This document shows positions 28,569-37,565 of a DNA stretch of 64,000 bases, one piece after another. Under the pieces are notes generated by a model that worked only from the letters and a program-made list of their open reading frames with translations, was not told the DNA's origin and searched no databases. The stretch is from Planctomycetota bacterium (GTDB taxonomy: Bacteria > Planctomycetota > Phycisphaerae > Phycisphaerales > SM1A02): NCBI GenBank assembly GCA_003671025.1, contig QWPW01000012.1, forward strand, positions 1-64,000, in the 5' to 3' direction. Positions within the stretch are counted from its first letter, which is position 1; the number at the start of each line of letters is the position of its first letter. Position numbers and translations under genes: made by a program.

Positions 28569-30290
28569 ATGGATCGACGACTGCTCTCTTCTTGTGTGCA
28601 TTTCAAGCGTTGTGCGCCGTTACGTGATGAACACGCGTCATCGTTGCGATGGATCGCAGTGGTGTCGAGCGCGAGTGTGATGACTGCGTCGATCTTGTGC
28701 ACTCCAACTTCGTATGCCCGTGATGGTGTGATTGATGGCGTCTCAACCGTCGCGTTGACCTCATTGCCAACCGCATCGCCGACGATTCTGCTGTCGAGTC
28801 CGCAGTTGATGCCTGATGTCGCGAAGGCACTTGCTTCCGATGCACCGCGCAGCTTCGTGAAACTGCTGTGCGCCGACGGCACTTGGCGCGCGGGCGAAGT
28901 GCGCGCACTCAACGAACGTGAGTGGACGATCATGGAGCGATCCAACGCCGCGGACCCTGCGACTGGATTGCTCGCGGTGATTCCCCGCGCAGCGGTCATC
29001 GCCGGTGTCGTGCAACGTTGGGCGATGGAACCAGTGCCCGCGACTTGTTACGACCGCGACGGACAAATCAACAGCATCTCGACACCGCTTTCCGCAGGCT
29101 TGTTGGAACTCGACGATGGGCAACGGCTGCCTGGCCTCTATCAATCGACGTCGCTCGGCGCCGCATGGGAGCATCGCTGGATTGGAACGATCGCACTCGA
29201 CCCTATGCGCATCGCGTGCATCTCGATGCTCGCGGCGCGTGAGGTCGCACGTCGCGCGGACACCGATGTCGTGCTGCTGCTCAATGGTGATGTGGTCACC
29301 GGTTTCGTGGAGTCACTCGGGAGCGACGTTGTGCTTTCTGTGTTGAATGGCGTTGGGACGACGCCTAATGCAGCGCCGACATCAACGCCAGCAAGCTCGA
29401 GCGATCAAGCCACTGAGGCCGGAAGCGATGCCAACAAGAACACGAATAGTGAGAACGCAAACGACGTGGCCAAGCGCGACTCCGTTGCTGAAGCGGACAC
29501 CACTTCGCTGGCCACGCCTCCGGTGACTGTCGATGCGGTGCGAAGAATTCCTGTCGATCGCGTTGGCGCTGTCGCGTTCACGCAGATCGATGTTGCTCCC
29601 TCGTCAGGCGCGCTGGTGTGGACGATGGATGGATCTCTCGTGCGTGGTCGCGGTCTTGGATTTTCGACAGAGGCTGGTTGGTCGTTCGAGCTCGTTGATC
29701 CACTTCTGCTCAAAGCGCGTCCCAACTCCACAGCTGACAACCTCGCTGCCGATCCGGTTGGGTTTGTCGTTGATGCAACGCGTTGGCTTCCGCTTGTCTC
29801 ATGCGTGGCGCCAGTGCTGCGCATTCCTGATGGCGCGTTCCAATATGGAGTTGATCGTGCCGTGCGCATCGGGTCGCGTGCCGAAAGCGCGCTTGGCCTT
29901 GCAACGATCGAGCTCACTGGAAGCGCCGAGGCATCGTTTGCGATTCCAGCGTCGATGCGTGCGTCAGGCGCGCAGACAGTATTTTCCGCAACCGTCGTGC
30001 TTGCCGAGCCCGCCCCCGCTGATGTGCGTGTCGAGATCACCGTGTCGCTGCAGATGCATGGAACAGGCGCACCGACGTCGACCATGTCATCAATCACAAC
30101 CCAAACCATTCTGCTCGACGCCACGCATCGACGCGCATCAATTGTGTTGTCGGGCAACGCTGCCGACGCATCGGCACTCGTCGTGCGTGTGAGTGATGGC
30201 GGTAATGGTTCCGTCGGTGATCGCGTGTTGGTCGAGCGCGCAGTGTTGCTCGCGGCGCCCGGCGCGTCGTCGTACGACTCGAATCGATAG
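28569..30290 (+). CDS. Hypothetical secreted protein, last gene of the MoxR operon
   Basis: About 573 residues, family unknown. A signal peptide is likely (WIAVVSSASVMTASILC, cleavage near SYA). The body has three parts: a beta-rich N-terminal domain, a Ser/Asn/Ala-rich linker around residues 270-310, and a C-terminal beta domain that resembles carbohydrate-binding NPCBM-like sandwiches (a weak impression only). GTG 28560 is an equally possible start. The gene begins within a few bases of the cyclase-repeat stop, so it belongs to the operon. Its 3' half is overlapped on the opposite strand by the open comEC frame for 886 bp, which is unusual. Confidence 0.65.
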   Translation: MDRRLLSSCVHFKRCAPLRDEHASSLRWIAVVSSASVMTASILCTPTSYARDGVIDGVSTVALTSLPTASPTILLSSPQLMPDVAKALASDAPRSFVKLLCADGTWRAGEVRALNEREWTIMERSNAADPATGLLAVIPRAAVIAGVVQRWAMEPVPATCYDRDGQINSISTPLSAGLLELDDGQRLPGLYQSTSLGAAWEHRWIGTIALDPMRIACISMLAAREVARRADTDVVLLLNGDVVTGFVESLGSDVVLSVLNGVGTTPNAAPTSTPASSSDQATEAGSDANKNTNSENANDVAKRDSVAEADTTSLATPPVTVDAVRRIPVDRVGAVAFTQIDVAPSSGALVWTMDGSLVRGRGLGFSTEAGWSFELVDPLLLKARPNSTADNLAADPVGFVVDATRWLPLVSCVAPVLRIPDGAFQYGVDRAVRIGSRAESALGLATIELTGSAEASFAIPASMRASGAQTVFSATVVLAEPAPADVRVEITVSLQMHGTGAPTSTMSSITTQTILLDATHRRASIVLSGNAADASALVVRVSDGGNGSVGDRVLVERAVLLAAPGASSYDSNR

Positions 30291-33200
30291 CCAGGCGACG
30301 ATCGATTCGATGGAACGCTGCGTTTGTGATGTTCCTTCGTTGATTGATGGGGTTCTCGATCGGACTCTCGATCGGACTCGTGATCCCACTCATAAACCTC
30401 CGCTGCGTCATGGACGCGCGAAGGATCTGTGCGCGTCATCGCTGAAGCAATGCGAGCTCCTGCCATACGCCAATGTTCGAGTGCAGCTGGATCGAACTGT
30501 TCACAGCGAATGCAACCGTCATCGATCACGCGAACGCGCACTGAGCCATCGCGAGAGGTGACGAAGCGCAACGTGTCACGATCGATGTGTGGTGCGAACG
30601 AATCAGCGGCAAATCTCCGTGCGGCAGTCGATTGCAAGATCACACTGGGCGACGCGGCGGCGATCAAGTCAACGACCGCGGGACGCCAACTTCCGTGATG
30701 GGGAAGTTCGAAGATGTCACAGTCGAGATCGACCACTCCAGCTTTGGCTTGTGCACTCAAGCGCGCGGCTGGCTCGGTCTCGATGTCACCACAGAAGAGG
30801 ATGCGCGCGCGAGGTTGGATGAGGTCACAATCAATCTCACGCTCGACCGTTCGTGTCTCGTCACTCGCCATCTGACCCTGAACACGCGGCACTCCCATGA
30901 CATCGACGCGGATGACCAGCGAGAGATCGTTCTCACGCTTCGAGCGAAATCCTGGCGGCGGCCACAACACATTCCAGCGCGCGCCGGCGACATCAAGCGT
31001 GTCGCCCGCTGCGACCGTGATGATTTCAGTACCGCAGTTTCGCGCGCCCGCGAGTAACTCGGCAACTGCGGGCATCGTGGCGGCGGCGGCGAGGAACGAG
31101 TCATGCACGACAATGCGGCGCACGCGCGTTTGCCGCACCACATCGAGAAGCGCGCTGTAGTGATCAAGATTGGGATGCGATATGAAGACGGTGTCGATGC
31201 TGCCGCCGCGCGATTCGATGGCGGGAATCAAACCGCGCGCGGCGATACTTCCGTGCGTGCTTGAACCACAGTCATAGAGCGCGGTACTCGACGCGCCATC
31301 AACGAGGTACACCGATCCGTCGCCGATGGCGAGCATGGTGATCACGAATTCGTTGGGTGATGCGTGAGTGACAGCGCTCGTTCGTGTTAATCCAATCGAC
31401 GAAAGCGGCAGCGCGATGAACGCAAGCCACGCAGTGCTGCGCGACACTCGTCGCGGCAATGTGAACGCGCACACCAACAACAGCACCATGACTAGCGCGA
31501 CGATGGCACTGATCGCACCAACGTTGAGCGCGCCTCCAACTCCAAGGCCAAGGTCAAACAGAGAACACTCAACCAGTTGAATCTGCATCCACGCAGGAAG
31601 CCACACAATCGGTCCGAGCCACGACAGGATTGGAGAGATGGCGTCGGGACACACACTGCCAAGAATCGCTTTGGGATACGCGATGAGCAGAGTCGCGGTG
31701 GCCAGCGGCGTGCATAGAAATGTCAGCAGTGTTCCCATCGGATGCAGCGTGCCGAAGTGCGCGAGCACGATGGGAGTGCTCGCGAGAAACGCCGCGAGGC
31801 CCGCCGCGATTGCGCGCGAGGAGAACTCGCCCATCAGCCCAATCCACGGTGAACGTCCTCGTCGATATTCGTCGCGTGCAAACATGATGAGCCAGCGTTC
31901 ACGCAACAGTGGTGCGAGATGACGCAGCGCGAGCACGCAGCCAAAGCTCAGTTGAAAGCCCGCATTGGTCGCGATGCAAGGATCGTGCACCAACATGATG
32001 ATGGCGGCGATGGCGATCACGCCGTCACCATTCCACTCTCGCGATCGAATGGCGGCGCATGCACCAACGATCGCCATCAGTGCAGCACGCATCGCGCTCG
32101 CGGCGGGCGCCATCACGATGAGTGCCGCAAGCGCGACCAGTGCGACAGGAATCGCGCGATGTCGATCATGACGCAAGATCAGACTCGATGTTGCAGCAAC
32201 GATCCATCCCAGCACCGCGAGGTTGAAGCCGCTGATCGCGAGAATGTGCGAGATCCCTACCGCTCGAAATGCATTCTCGACTGCTCGATATCCGTCCTCT
32301 GAGTCACCGAGCACGAGCGCGACCAACATCGATGGCACGGCGTTGCGATCATCTTCGGGCACGCCACACAAGAGTCCACGACGCAGATTCGCGCGAGTGG
32401 TTGCGCGCGATCGCTCGAGCGCATCAGCGAACGGCGTGCTCGAGCGATGCTCCTCCATCACCGCGCCCAACGCTGGCGATTCGAGGGCGATCGATCCGAC
32501 CACGCCAAAGCGCAGCGCTGCATCACGGTTCTGTGCGCGCGTTGGAATCGATTCGTCACGTTCTCCGCGCAATACTCCAACGAGTCGTACACGTTCAGTC
32601 ACGCGCCATTGCGGAGCTTCTCCCATTACTGAGATCGAGAGCATGGCGCGCCCATCACCGTCGAGTCGTTGGCGCGCGCCATCGTCATCGATCAAGACGA
32701 TGTCGCGCAGCAAGCCTTGAAAGCGCGGCGGCTTATCGAAGTGCCGCGCAAGGATGTCGCTGCCAAACGAGCGCCGCGTGAACTCCGACGCAATCGTCCC
32801 CTCCATCATGACCAAGACGCCTTCTGGTGCGACATCAAGCACGGGAAGTCGGTTGCGTTGAAGCGTCTGATTGAATCGCAGACCTCCACCGAGCCCAGTC
32901 ATCGCAACGAGAAGCAACGCACACGCGACGATGCACGTGGTTGAGCGGCGTGACTCTCCTCCACGCTCTCGAGAATGTTTCCATCCGATAGCGAGCAACG
33001 CCAGTGCCGAGAGCGCAAGCATGAGCGTTGCGTAAAGGAGCGGCGTGGTCAGCTCGCGCGCTCCTGCGGCATCGGCAACACAACCGAATCGCGTGGCATC
33101 CGCGAGGGCGCATCCCAACCACAACGCCACCGCGCATAAACAGGTCACGAACGGAACCAATGGACGCAACGGCGCAAATTCGGCGTCGAATGGCGCGCGC

Positions 33201-33376
33201 GGAGTCGTCACAACACGCGGACCACCTTCATCACCGTCATCACTGTCGTTCGCCGTGTCATCGTTCACATCGGCAGACGGCACATTGATTGAGCCACCAA
33301 GCACTTGGTCGGTTTGTTCATCAGCCCGCTCATCATCTTGTTCACCGCTCTGATCTCGGCGCCGATCATCACTCAC
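29405..33376 (-). CDS. comEC: ComEC/Rec2-family DNA uptake channel protein
   Basis: A polytopic membrane protein expected to translocate single-stranded DNA. After an acidic polar N-terminus come hydrophobic helices, the Competence domain (ISHILAISGFNLAVLGWIVA with the conserved HxxAxSGxH-like core) and a C-terminal metallo-beta-lactamase domain (GDGSVYLVDG, FISHPNLDHYSALLD, FCGDIETE, LPHHGSW). I chose GTG 33376; the frame is open to 33553. Recognisable homology ends near 30430, after about 980 residues, already longer than the usual 700-850. The frame then runs on for about 340 low-complexity residues, antisense to the convergent secreted-protein gene, before a stop at 29405. Confidence 0.85.
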   Translation of the reverse strand: MSDDRRRDQSGEQDDERADEQTDQVLGGSINVPSADVNDDTANDSDDGDEGGPRVVTTPRAPFDAEFAPLRPLVPFVTCLCAVALWLGCALADATRFGCVADAAGARELTTPLLYATLMLALSALALLAIGWKHSRERGGESRRSTTCIVACALLLVAMTGLGGGLRFNQTLQRNRLPVLDVAPEGVLVMMEGTIASEFTRRSFGSDILARHFDKPPRFQGLLRDIVLIDDDGARQRLDGDGRAMLSISVMGEAPQWRVTERVRLVGVLRGERDESIPTRAQNRDAALRFGVVGSIALESPALGAVMEEHRSSTPFADALERSRATTRANLRRGLLCGVPEDDRNAVPSMLVALVLGDSEDGYRAVENAFRAVGISHILAISGFNLAVLGWIVAATSSLILRHDRHRAIPVALVALAALIVMAPAASAMRAALMAIVGACAAIRSREWNGDGVIAIAAIIMLVHDPCIATNAGFQLSFGCVLALRHLAPLLRERWLIMFARDEYRRGRSPWIGLMGEFSSRAIAAGLAAFLASTPIVLAHFGTLHPMGTLLTFLCTPLATATLLIAYPKAILGSVCPDAISPILSWLGPIVWLPAWMQIQLVECSLFDLGLGVGGALNVGAISAIVALVMVLLLVCAFTLPRRVSRSTAWLAFIALPLSSIGLTRTSAVTHASPNEFVITMLAIGDGSVYLVDGASSTALYDCGSSTHGSIAARGLIPAIESRGGSIDTVFISHPNLDHYSALLDVVRQTRVRRIVVHDSFLAAAATMPAVAELLAGARNCGTEIITVAAGDTLDVAGARWNVLWPPPGFRSKRENDLSLVIRVDVMGVPRVQGQMASDETRTVEREIDCDLIQPRARILFCGDIETEPAARLSAQAKAGVVDLDCDIFELPHHGSWRPAVVDLIAAASPSVILQSTAARRFAADSFAPHIDRDTLRFVTSRDGSVRVRVIDDGCIRCEQFDPAALEHWRMAGARIASAMTRTDPSRVHDAAEVYEWDHESDRESDREPHQSTKEHHKRSVPSNRSSPGYRFESYDDAPGAASNTARSTNTRSPTEPLPPSLTRTTSADASAALPDNTIDARRCVASSRMVWVVIDDMVDVGAPVPCICSDTVISTRTSAGAGSASTTVAENTVCAPDARIDAGIANDASALPVSSIVARPSALSARDPMRTARSTPYWNAPSGMRSTGATHETSGSQRVASTTNPTGSAARLSAVELGRALSRSGSTSSNDQPASVENPRPRPRTRDPSIVHTSAPDEGATSICVNATAPTRSTGILRTASTVTGGVASEVVSASATESRLATSFAFSLFVFLLASLPASVA

Positions 33377-33778
33377 GTCACAACGCCGCGCGTTGTTGGT
33401 GTTTAAGCACACCGAGCACGCGCATGACGGCGATCTAAGACGCGTCTGCGAGTCACCTCGCCCTTCTGTCGAAGACTTCAGGTCTGAAGCAGATTCACTG
33501 CATGGAACAACCACAGCCAACTGGTGGCGTGTCTCTTCTCTTCCCAATGGCATCTCCTTGTTTTCCCGCGTCTTCCCACGTCTTCGCGAGCTCTGTGCGC
33601 AACTTTACCGACGAAAAAACGCGACTCTGCTTTTCACCACACTTTTACTTGACGGATTTTTTTCATCTACTCATCAATGTGCGGCGACTCGACGCGCGAT
33701 CACACACGCGTGAGCGAACGGTTGACGTCGCACCACGGTGAACATCGCATCGCATGACATCGCAGAGACACGTCGTCA
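33377..33778. other. Non-coding gap between trpD and comEC
   Basis: About 400 bp between the trpD stop and the chosen comEC start. It contains a T-rich patch (about 33600-33670) and no frame that I believe. Part of the right-hand end could be coding if comEC starts further upstream at 33553. It probably holds the comEC promoter. Confidence 0.4.
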
Positions 33779-34846
33779 TCACGCCGATGCATGCGACGCC
33801 ACGCGCAACGCTTCGAGCGTCGCGAGCCCGTGGCCGAAATCGATCGCCTCCGCAGCAGCGCCGATGCCATCTTCAATCGAGCCGACTTGTCCCGCGACAT
33901 AGAGCGCAGCGGCTGCGTTCACCAACACAATGGCGCGGCGCGCTCCACGCTCTTCGCCGGCGAGCACATCGGTGAAAATCTTCGCGGCCTCATCGAGCGA
34001 GCTCGGCGCGAGGTCAGCAGCGTCGGCACGCTCGAGACCAAGCGCACGTGGATCGATGACCCATTCACGCACGCGTCCATCGCGCACTTCGGCGACACGC
34101 GTGCACGCGCCGATGGAAATCTCATCGAGTCCATCATCCGAATGCAGCACGAGTGCGTGCGTCGAACCCAATCGCACCAACGCGTCGGCAACCGGACGAA
34201 CGAAGTGTCCCGCATACACACCCATCACTTGACGACCAGCGCCCGCGGGATTGGTGAGCGGACCAAGGAGATTGAACAGCGTGGGCACACCAAGCGCTTT
34301 GCGCACGGGCATTACGTGAAGCGCGGCAGGATGATGATGAATCGCAAAGCAGAAACACAATCGTGTTTCATCAAGGCAACGCGCTTGCACGGTTGGACTC
34401 GCGTTGACATTGACGCCGAGTTTTTCCATGACCTCAGCGGAGCCGCGTCCGGTGCGCGAACGGTTTCCGTGCTTGGCAACTTTCGCGCCCGCGCTGGCCG
34501 CGACTACTGCCGCGAGTGTGGAGACGTTGAATGTTTTCGGCGCGCCACCAGTGCCGGCGGTGTCGACGATTTCACTCGGCGCGGTGCGGCACGGCACGCG
34601 TTCGACGCGCGCACGCATCATTGATGCTGCGCCGACAATCTCATCGACCGTGGGCATGCGTGTGGCGAGAAGTGCGAGAAACGCGCCGATTTCCGCGTCA
34701 TGCGATTGTCCCGAGGCGATCTCTTCGAACGCCGCACGCGCTTGTGCTTCCGTGAGTGTCGCGCCCTTGAGCAAGATGCGCAGATACGGCGTGAGTTCAC
34801 CGGGACGATCGGACTTGGCAAACTCGGCAGGTGCATCGTGCGACAT
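33779..34846 (-). CDS. trpD: Anthranilate phosphoribosyltransferase
   Basis: A 355-residue protein catalysing anthranilate plus PRPP to phosphoribosyl-anthranilate in tryptophan synthesis. The diagnostic PRPP loop is DTAGTGGAPKTFNVST, followed by KHGNRSRTGRGSAEVME (usually KHGNRxxSSxxGSADxLE, so two Ser positions have diverged here), then LGPLTNPA and HSDDGLDEIS. The N-terminal helical domain LRILLKGATLTEAQA is also typical. It is not in a trp operon: comEC lies downstream on the same strand and lgt is divergent upstream. Start ATG 34846. Confidence 0.95.
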   Translation of the reverse strand: MSHDAPAEFAKSDRPGELTPYLRILLKGATLTEAQARAAFEEIASGQSHDAEIGAFLALLATRMPTVDEIVGAASMMRARVERVPCRTAPSEIVDTAGTGGAPKTFNVSTLAAVVAASAGAKVAKHGNRSRTGRGSAEVMEKLGVNVNASPTVQARCLDETRLCFCFAIHHHPAALHVMPVRKALGVPTLFNLLGPLTNPAGAGRQVMGVYAGHFVRPVADALVRLGSTHALVLHSDDGLDEISIGACTRVAEVRDGRVREWVIDPRALGLERADAADLAPSSLDEAAKIFTDVLAGEERGARRAIVLVNAAAALYVAGQVGSIEDGIGAAAEAIDFGHGLATLEALRVASHASA

Positions 34847-34957
34847 AGAGCGAAGCGTAACGCACGAGGCGATTGCGTTCCTGCCGCGGATTCATGTGCA
34901 AGGCGAACAAGAGTGATGGCGTCGAAGTTGATGCGTGATGATCGACGCGACTGCGCG

Positions 34958-34971
34958 CGTGGCTAGCCACG
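34958..34971. promoter_or_regulatory. Perfect 14-bp palindrome in the trpD/lgt divergent region
   Basis: CGTGGCTAGCCACG is a perfect palindrome located in the 205-bp gap between the divergent trpD and lgt starts. It could be an operator for a dimeric regulator. No known regulator motif was recognised. Confidence 0.35.
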
Positions 34972-35014
34972 AAGCACGCACACGCGTCTCCCCATGCAGC
35001 GCAGGTTCCTCGCC

Positions 35015-35027
35015 AATCACGGTGATT
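35015..35027. promoter_or_regulatory. Inverted repeat just upstream of lgt
   Basis: AATCAC-G-GTGATT is a perfect 6-1-6 inverted repeat ending 24 bp before the lgt ATG. Its position would let a bound dimer block transcription or start-site access. This is a positional inference only. Confidence 0.35.
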
Positions 35028-35051
35028 CATCTCGAGAGGTAGGATGCGTTG

Positions 35052-36128
35052 ATGCCATCGGTCATCGCATCCGCCGTCACATCGAACATCGAATCTGCGA
35101 TCGTCGCGCCCATCATTCTTGGTGACGCGTTGCTGCACACACTCGATCCGTTCATCTTTGAATTCTCGCCAGGCGTCGGACCGCGTTGGTATGGAACTGC
35201 GTATCTCAGCGGGTTTTTGCTGGGTTGGATCATCTTGCGTTGGCTTGCGACGAGCGGGCGCTTGCCCATGTCGGCGCGCCAAGTTGGCGACCTCGTCACT
35301 GGTGCGGTGGTGGGAGTCATCGTCGGTGGACGACTCGGCCACTGCATCTTCTACGAACCACATCTGCTGGTGCAATTCGCGAGCACGTTTCCATTTTGGG
35401 GCGTACTCGAGTTGCACAAAGGCGGCATGGCCAGTCACGGCGGAGTCATCGGCGTCACCATCGCGGTGCTGATGTTTGCGCGTCGCGAGAAGATTGCGTT
35501 TCTCACACTCGCCGATGGAATTGCGTTCGTCGTGCCATGGGGACTGATGTTTGGACGACTCGCGAATTGGGTGAACGGCGAACTTTGGGGTCGCATGCTT
35601 CCCGCAGAAATGCAAGCGAATTCGCCATGGTGGAGCGTGAAGTATCCGCGTGAGTTGGAGTTGTTCACGACGTTGCCCGCATCGTTCGAACCACTGCGCG
35701 AGCTCGCGCCCGGCACTGAGCGTGGCAGCGATTACGCCTTCATCGAATGGACCATTGCGACTGCGTACGACCACGCGCATGCGAGTCACGATGAAGTGGT
35801 GCGCGTGATCACTCCGGTGTTGACCGCGTATTACCCGAGTCAGTTTTTCCAAGCGATTGCGGAGGGACCCGCGTTGCTCTTGCTCATGTCGTTGGTGTGG
35901 TTGAAGCCGCGCCGCGCAGGCGTGATCGGCGCGGTGTTTCTCGCGGGATACGGCGCGCTGCGATTTGCGACCGAGCAGTTTCGCGAGCCAGACAATGGTG
36001 TCGCGATGGTTGGTTCACTCACGTTGCCGATGTTGTTGTCGATCTCGATGATCGTTGCCGGCGCAGGGTTTTTCGCGATGAGTCGAAGGTCGCCACTCAT
36101 CGGTGGATTGCTGCGCAAGACGGAGTGA
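35052..36128 (+). CDS. lgt: Prolipoprotein diacylglyceryl transferase
   Basis: A 358-residue polytopic inner-membrane enzyme that transfers diacylglycerol from phosphatidylglycerol to the lipobox Cys of prolipoproteins. The family signature GRLANWVNGELWGR (GRxxNFxNxExxGR type) is present, along with SHGGVIGV (essential His-Gly-Gly) and GGRLGHCIFYEP. There are about seven hydrophobic helices. The periplasmic insert between residues 190 and 260 is longer than in E. coli Lgt. I chose ATG 35052; an adjacent TTG 35049 is in frame. Ends in a short basic tail. Confidence 0.95.
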   Translation: MPSVIASAVTSNIESAIVAPIILGDALLHTLDPFIFEFSPGVGPRWYGTAYLSGFLLGWIILRWLATSGRLPMSARQVGDLVTGAVVGVIVGGRLGHCIFYEPHLLVQFASTFPFWGVLELHKGGMASHGGVIGVTIAVLMFARREKIAFLTLADGIAFVVPWGLMFGRLANWVNGELWGRMLPAEMQANSPWWSVKYPRELELFTTLPASFEPLRELAPGTERGSDYAFIEWTIATAYDHAHASHDEVVRVITPVLTAYYPSQFFQAIAEGPALLLLMSLVWLKPRRAGVIGAVFLAGYGALRFATEQFREPDNGVAMVGSLTLPMLLSISMIVAGAGFFAMSRRSPLIGGLLRKTE

Positions 36129-36264
36129 GCGTGACGCGCGATGAGCTGAGTGATGCGACTCAGCGCGCATTGACGGCACGACCATCGATCACTCGATCGG
36201 TCATTCACCCGACGATTCAATGCACAATTTCGCGCCGTCGTTCGACCCGTTGTAATCTTCACGC

Positions 36265-36903
36265 GTGTCGAACGCGATCACGCAACCTCCGATCAATTGC
36301 CCCGCGTGCGGATACAACCGCAAAGGCATCGCGATGAAATCGTGTTGCCCCGAGTGTTCCGCCGAGGGATTCGATGGCGTGCTCGTGCTCGCGGGAACAC
36401 ACGCGTTGCCTGGCTGCGCGGTCTTTGTGGTGGCCGCACTTGTTCTGTGCTCACTCGGCCTTTCGATTCCGCTGATCATGAGAATGCTCGATACGACGCC
36501 GAAGGTGGCTGGCTTGAGTCCTGAGTTGGTTTGGATCGACATCTTTTATTCCGCGTGTCCATTCGTAAGCATGATCTTCATGCTGTTCACCACGCGTCAT
36601 CTCACAGGGCTGCAGCGCTTGTGGGGAAACCGTCGCGCGTCGGTGGTGTGGAGTGTTCACATAGGCGGCATCGAGCTGCGCGATGGCGCGTCGCGTCATT
36701 GGGTCGCACGCGAAGTCATCAAAGGCATTGGATGCAGGGACGTGATGTTCGCGAATGCATCCATCCTCGAACTTGAATGGATGCCGACGTTCATTGGCGG
36801 ATCATCGGTAGCCAAGCGTTCGATCTGCATCCGTGGCGGCAGGGAAAGTCGTCGTGAACAGTGGCGAGCAGCGCGACGTGTCTTGGGATTGCTGCCGAGC
36901 TAG
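36265..36903 (+). CDS. Hypothetical zinc-ribbon membrane protein
   Basis: A 212-residue protein from GTG 36265. The N-terminus has two cysteine pairs (CPACGYN and CPECSAEG), a compact zinc ribbon. Two membrane helices follow (about 50-72 and 92-110), then a cytoplasmic part of about 100 residues with a PH-like feel (IGGIELRDGASRHWVAREVIKGI). No family was recognised. Zinc-ribbon plus helix proteins of this sort recur in planctomycete genomes; a second one lies at 41139-42323. Confidence 0.65.
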   Translation: MSNAITQPPINCPACGYNRKGIAMKSCCPECSAEGFDGVLVLAGTHALPGCAVFVVAALVLCSLGLSIPLIMRMLDTTPKVAGLSPELVWIDIFYSACPFVSMIFMLFTTRHLTGLQRLWGNRRASVVWSVHIGGIELRDGASRHWVAREVIKGIGCRDVMFANASILELEWMPTFIGGSSVAKRSICIRGGRESRREQWRAARRVLGLLPS

Positions 36904-37196
36904 CGCGAGTCAAACGGGCACGTGTTCTCGCGAGGATCTCCACGAACGCCGCGCAAAAAAATTCCGAGCAGAATTACTGTGGTGAATTGGAGAGGCGCTC
37001 GTTTCGTGGATTAGATTTCCCTGCGAGGCGAAGGCGCCACTTGATCAGCAACACATCAATGAGGGAGATCACTCGATGACTGGAAACAGCACGTTGCTGG
37101 TCAGAAGGGATGGGCATGTCACATGCATGTCACGTGCATGTGACGTGCAACAAAGGCGCCGTGAGTATTGCCATGATCGACAAGAAACACGGAATT
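36904..37196. other. Non-coding DNA with a palindromic CATGTCAC cluster
   Basis: No believable gene. At about 37114-37148 the octamer CATGTCAC and its variants repeat three to four times in both orientations (GCATGTCACATG, GCATGTCACGTG, GCATGTGACGTG), giving an imperfect palindrome of about 35 bp. It adjoins the two-copy repeat that begins at 37197. Confidence 0.5.
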
Positions 37197-37565
37197 GCAC
37201 GCGTGCGTGGAAGTCACAAACAATGGAACGGCACGCCGCGCGCACGCCGCGCGCACGCAGTGAAGTGTGGGATGAGGTGCGTCCAACGAGGAGTACGTAG
37301 CTCTCGTGAGGTGACGAGAGACACGCGTACCGAACAGGTTGCGCTTGGATGAATTGCATTGATCACGCGCATTGATCACGTGCATTGATCGCGTACGCCG
37401 GTCGAGCACGTCGGCCACGTGCGTCGATCACGTGCGTCGATCACACGCATCGATCACATGCATCGATCACATGCATCGATCACATGCATCGATCACATGT
37501 CGTGACGATCACACCTCGCGGCCAACACGTCACACATTGCTCATGCACTGCGTGACGCGGGACTC
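37197..37565 (+). repeat. Nested repeat unit, copy A (369 bp)
   Basis: First of two adjacent near-identical units. Order: a conserved 160-bp block with hairpin CTCTCGT-gaggtg-ACGAGAG (37301-37320), an array of 11 tandem 13-bp repeats (37356-37498), and a conserved 67-bp end block (37499-37565). It differs from copy B by one extra 11-bp CGCGCGCACGC-like unit near 37240, five extra 13-mers and a few substitutions. No credible protein is encoded. Confidence 0.9.
37356..37498 (+). repeat. 13-bp tandem array in copy A (11 units)
   Basis: Consensus GCATCGATCACAT. The last four units are identical and the first seven degenerate, so the array appears to have grown from its right end. Each good unit contains ATCGAT and GATC. 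There are no unique spacers, so it is not a CRISPR array. Confidence 0.9.

Noticed and set aside
37356-37498. CRISPR-like array
   Set aside because: The 13-bp units abut with no unique spacers and no cas genes lie near; it is a simple tandem array.
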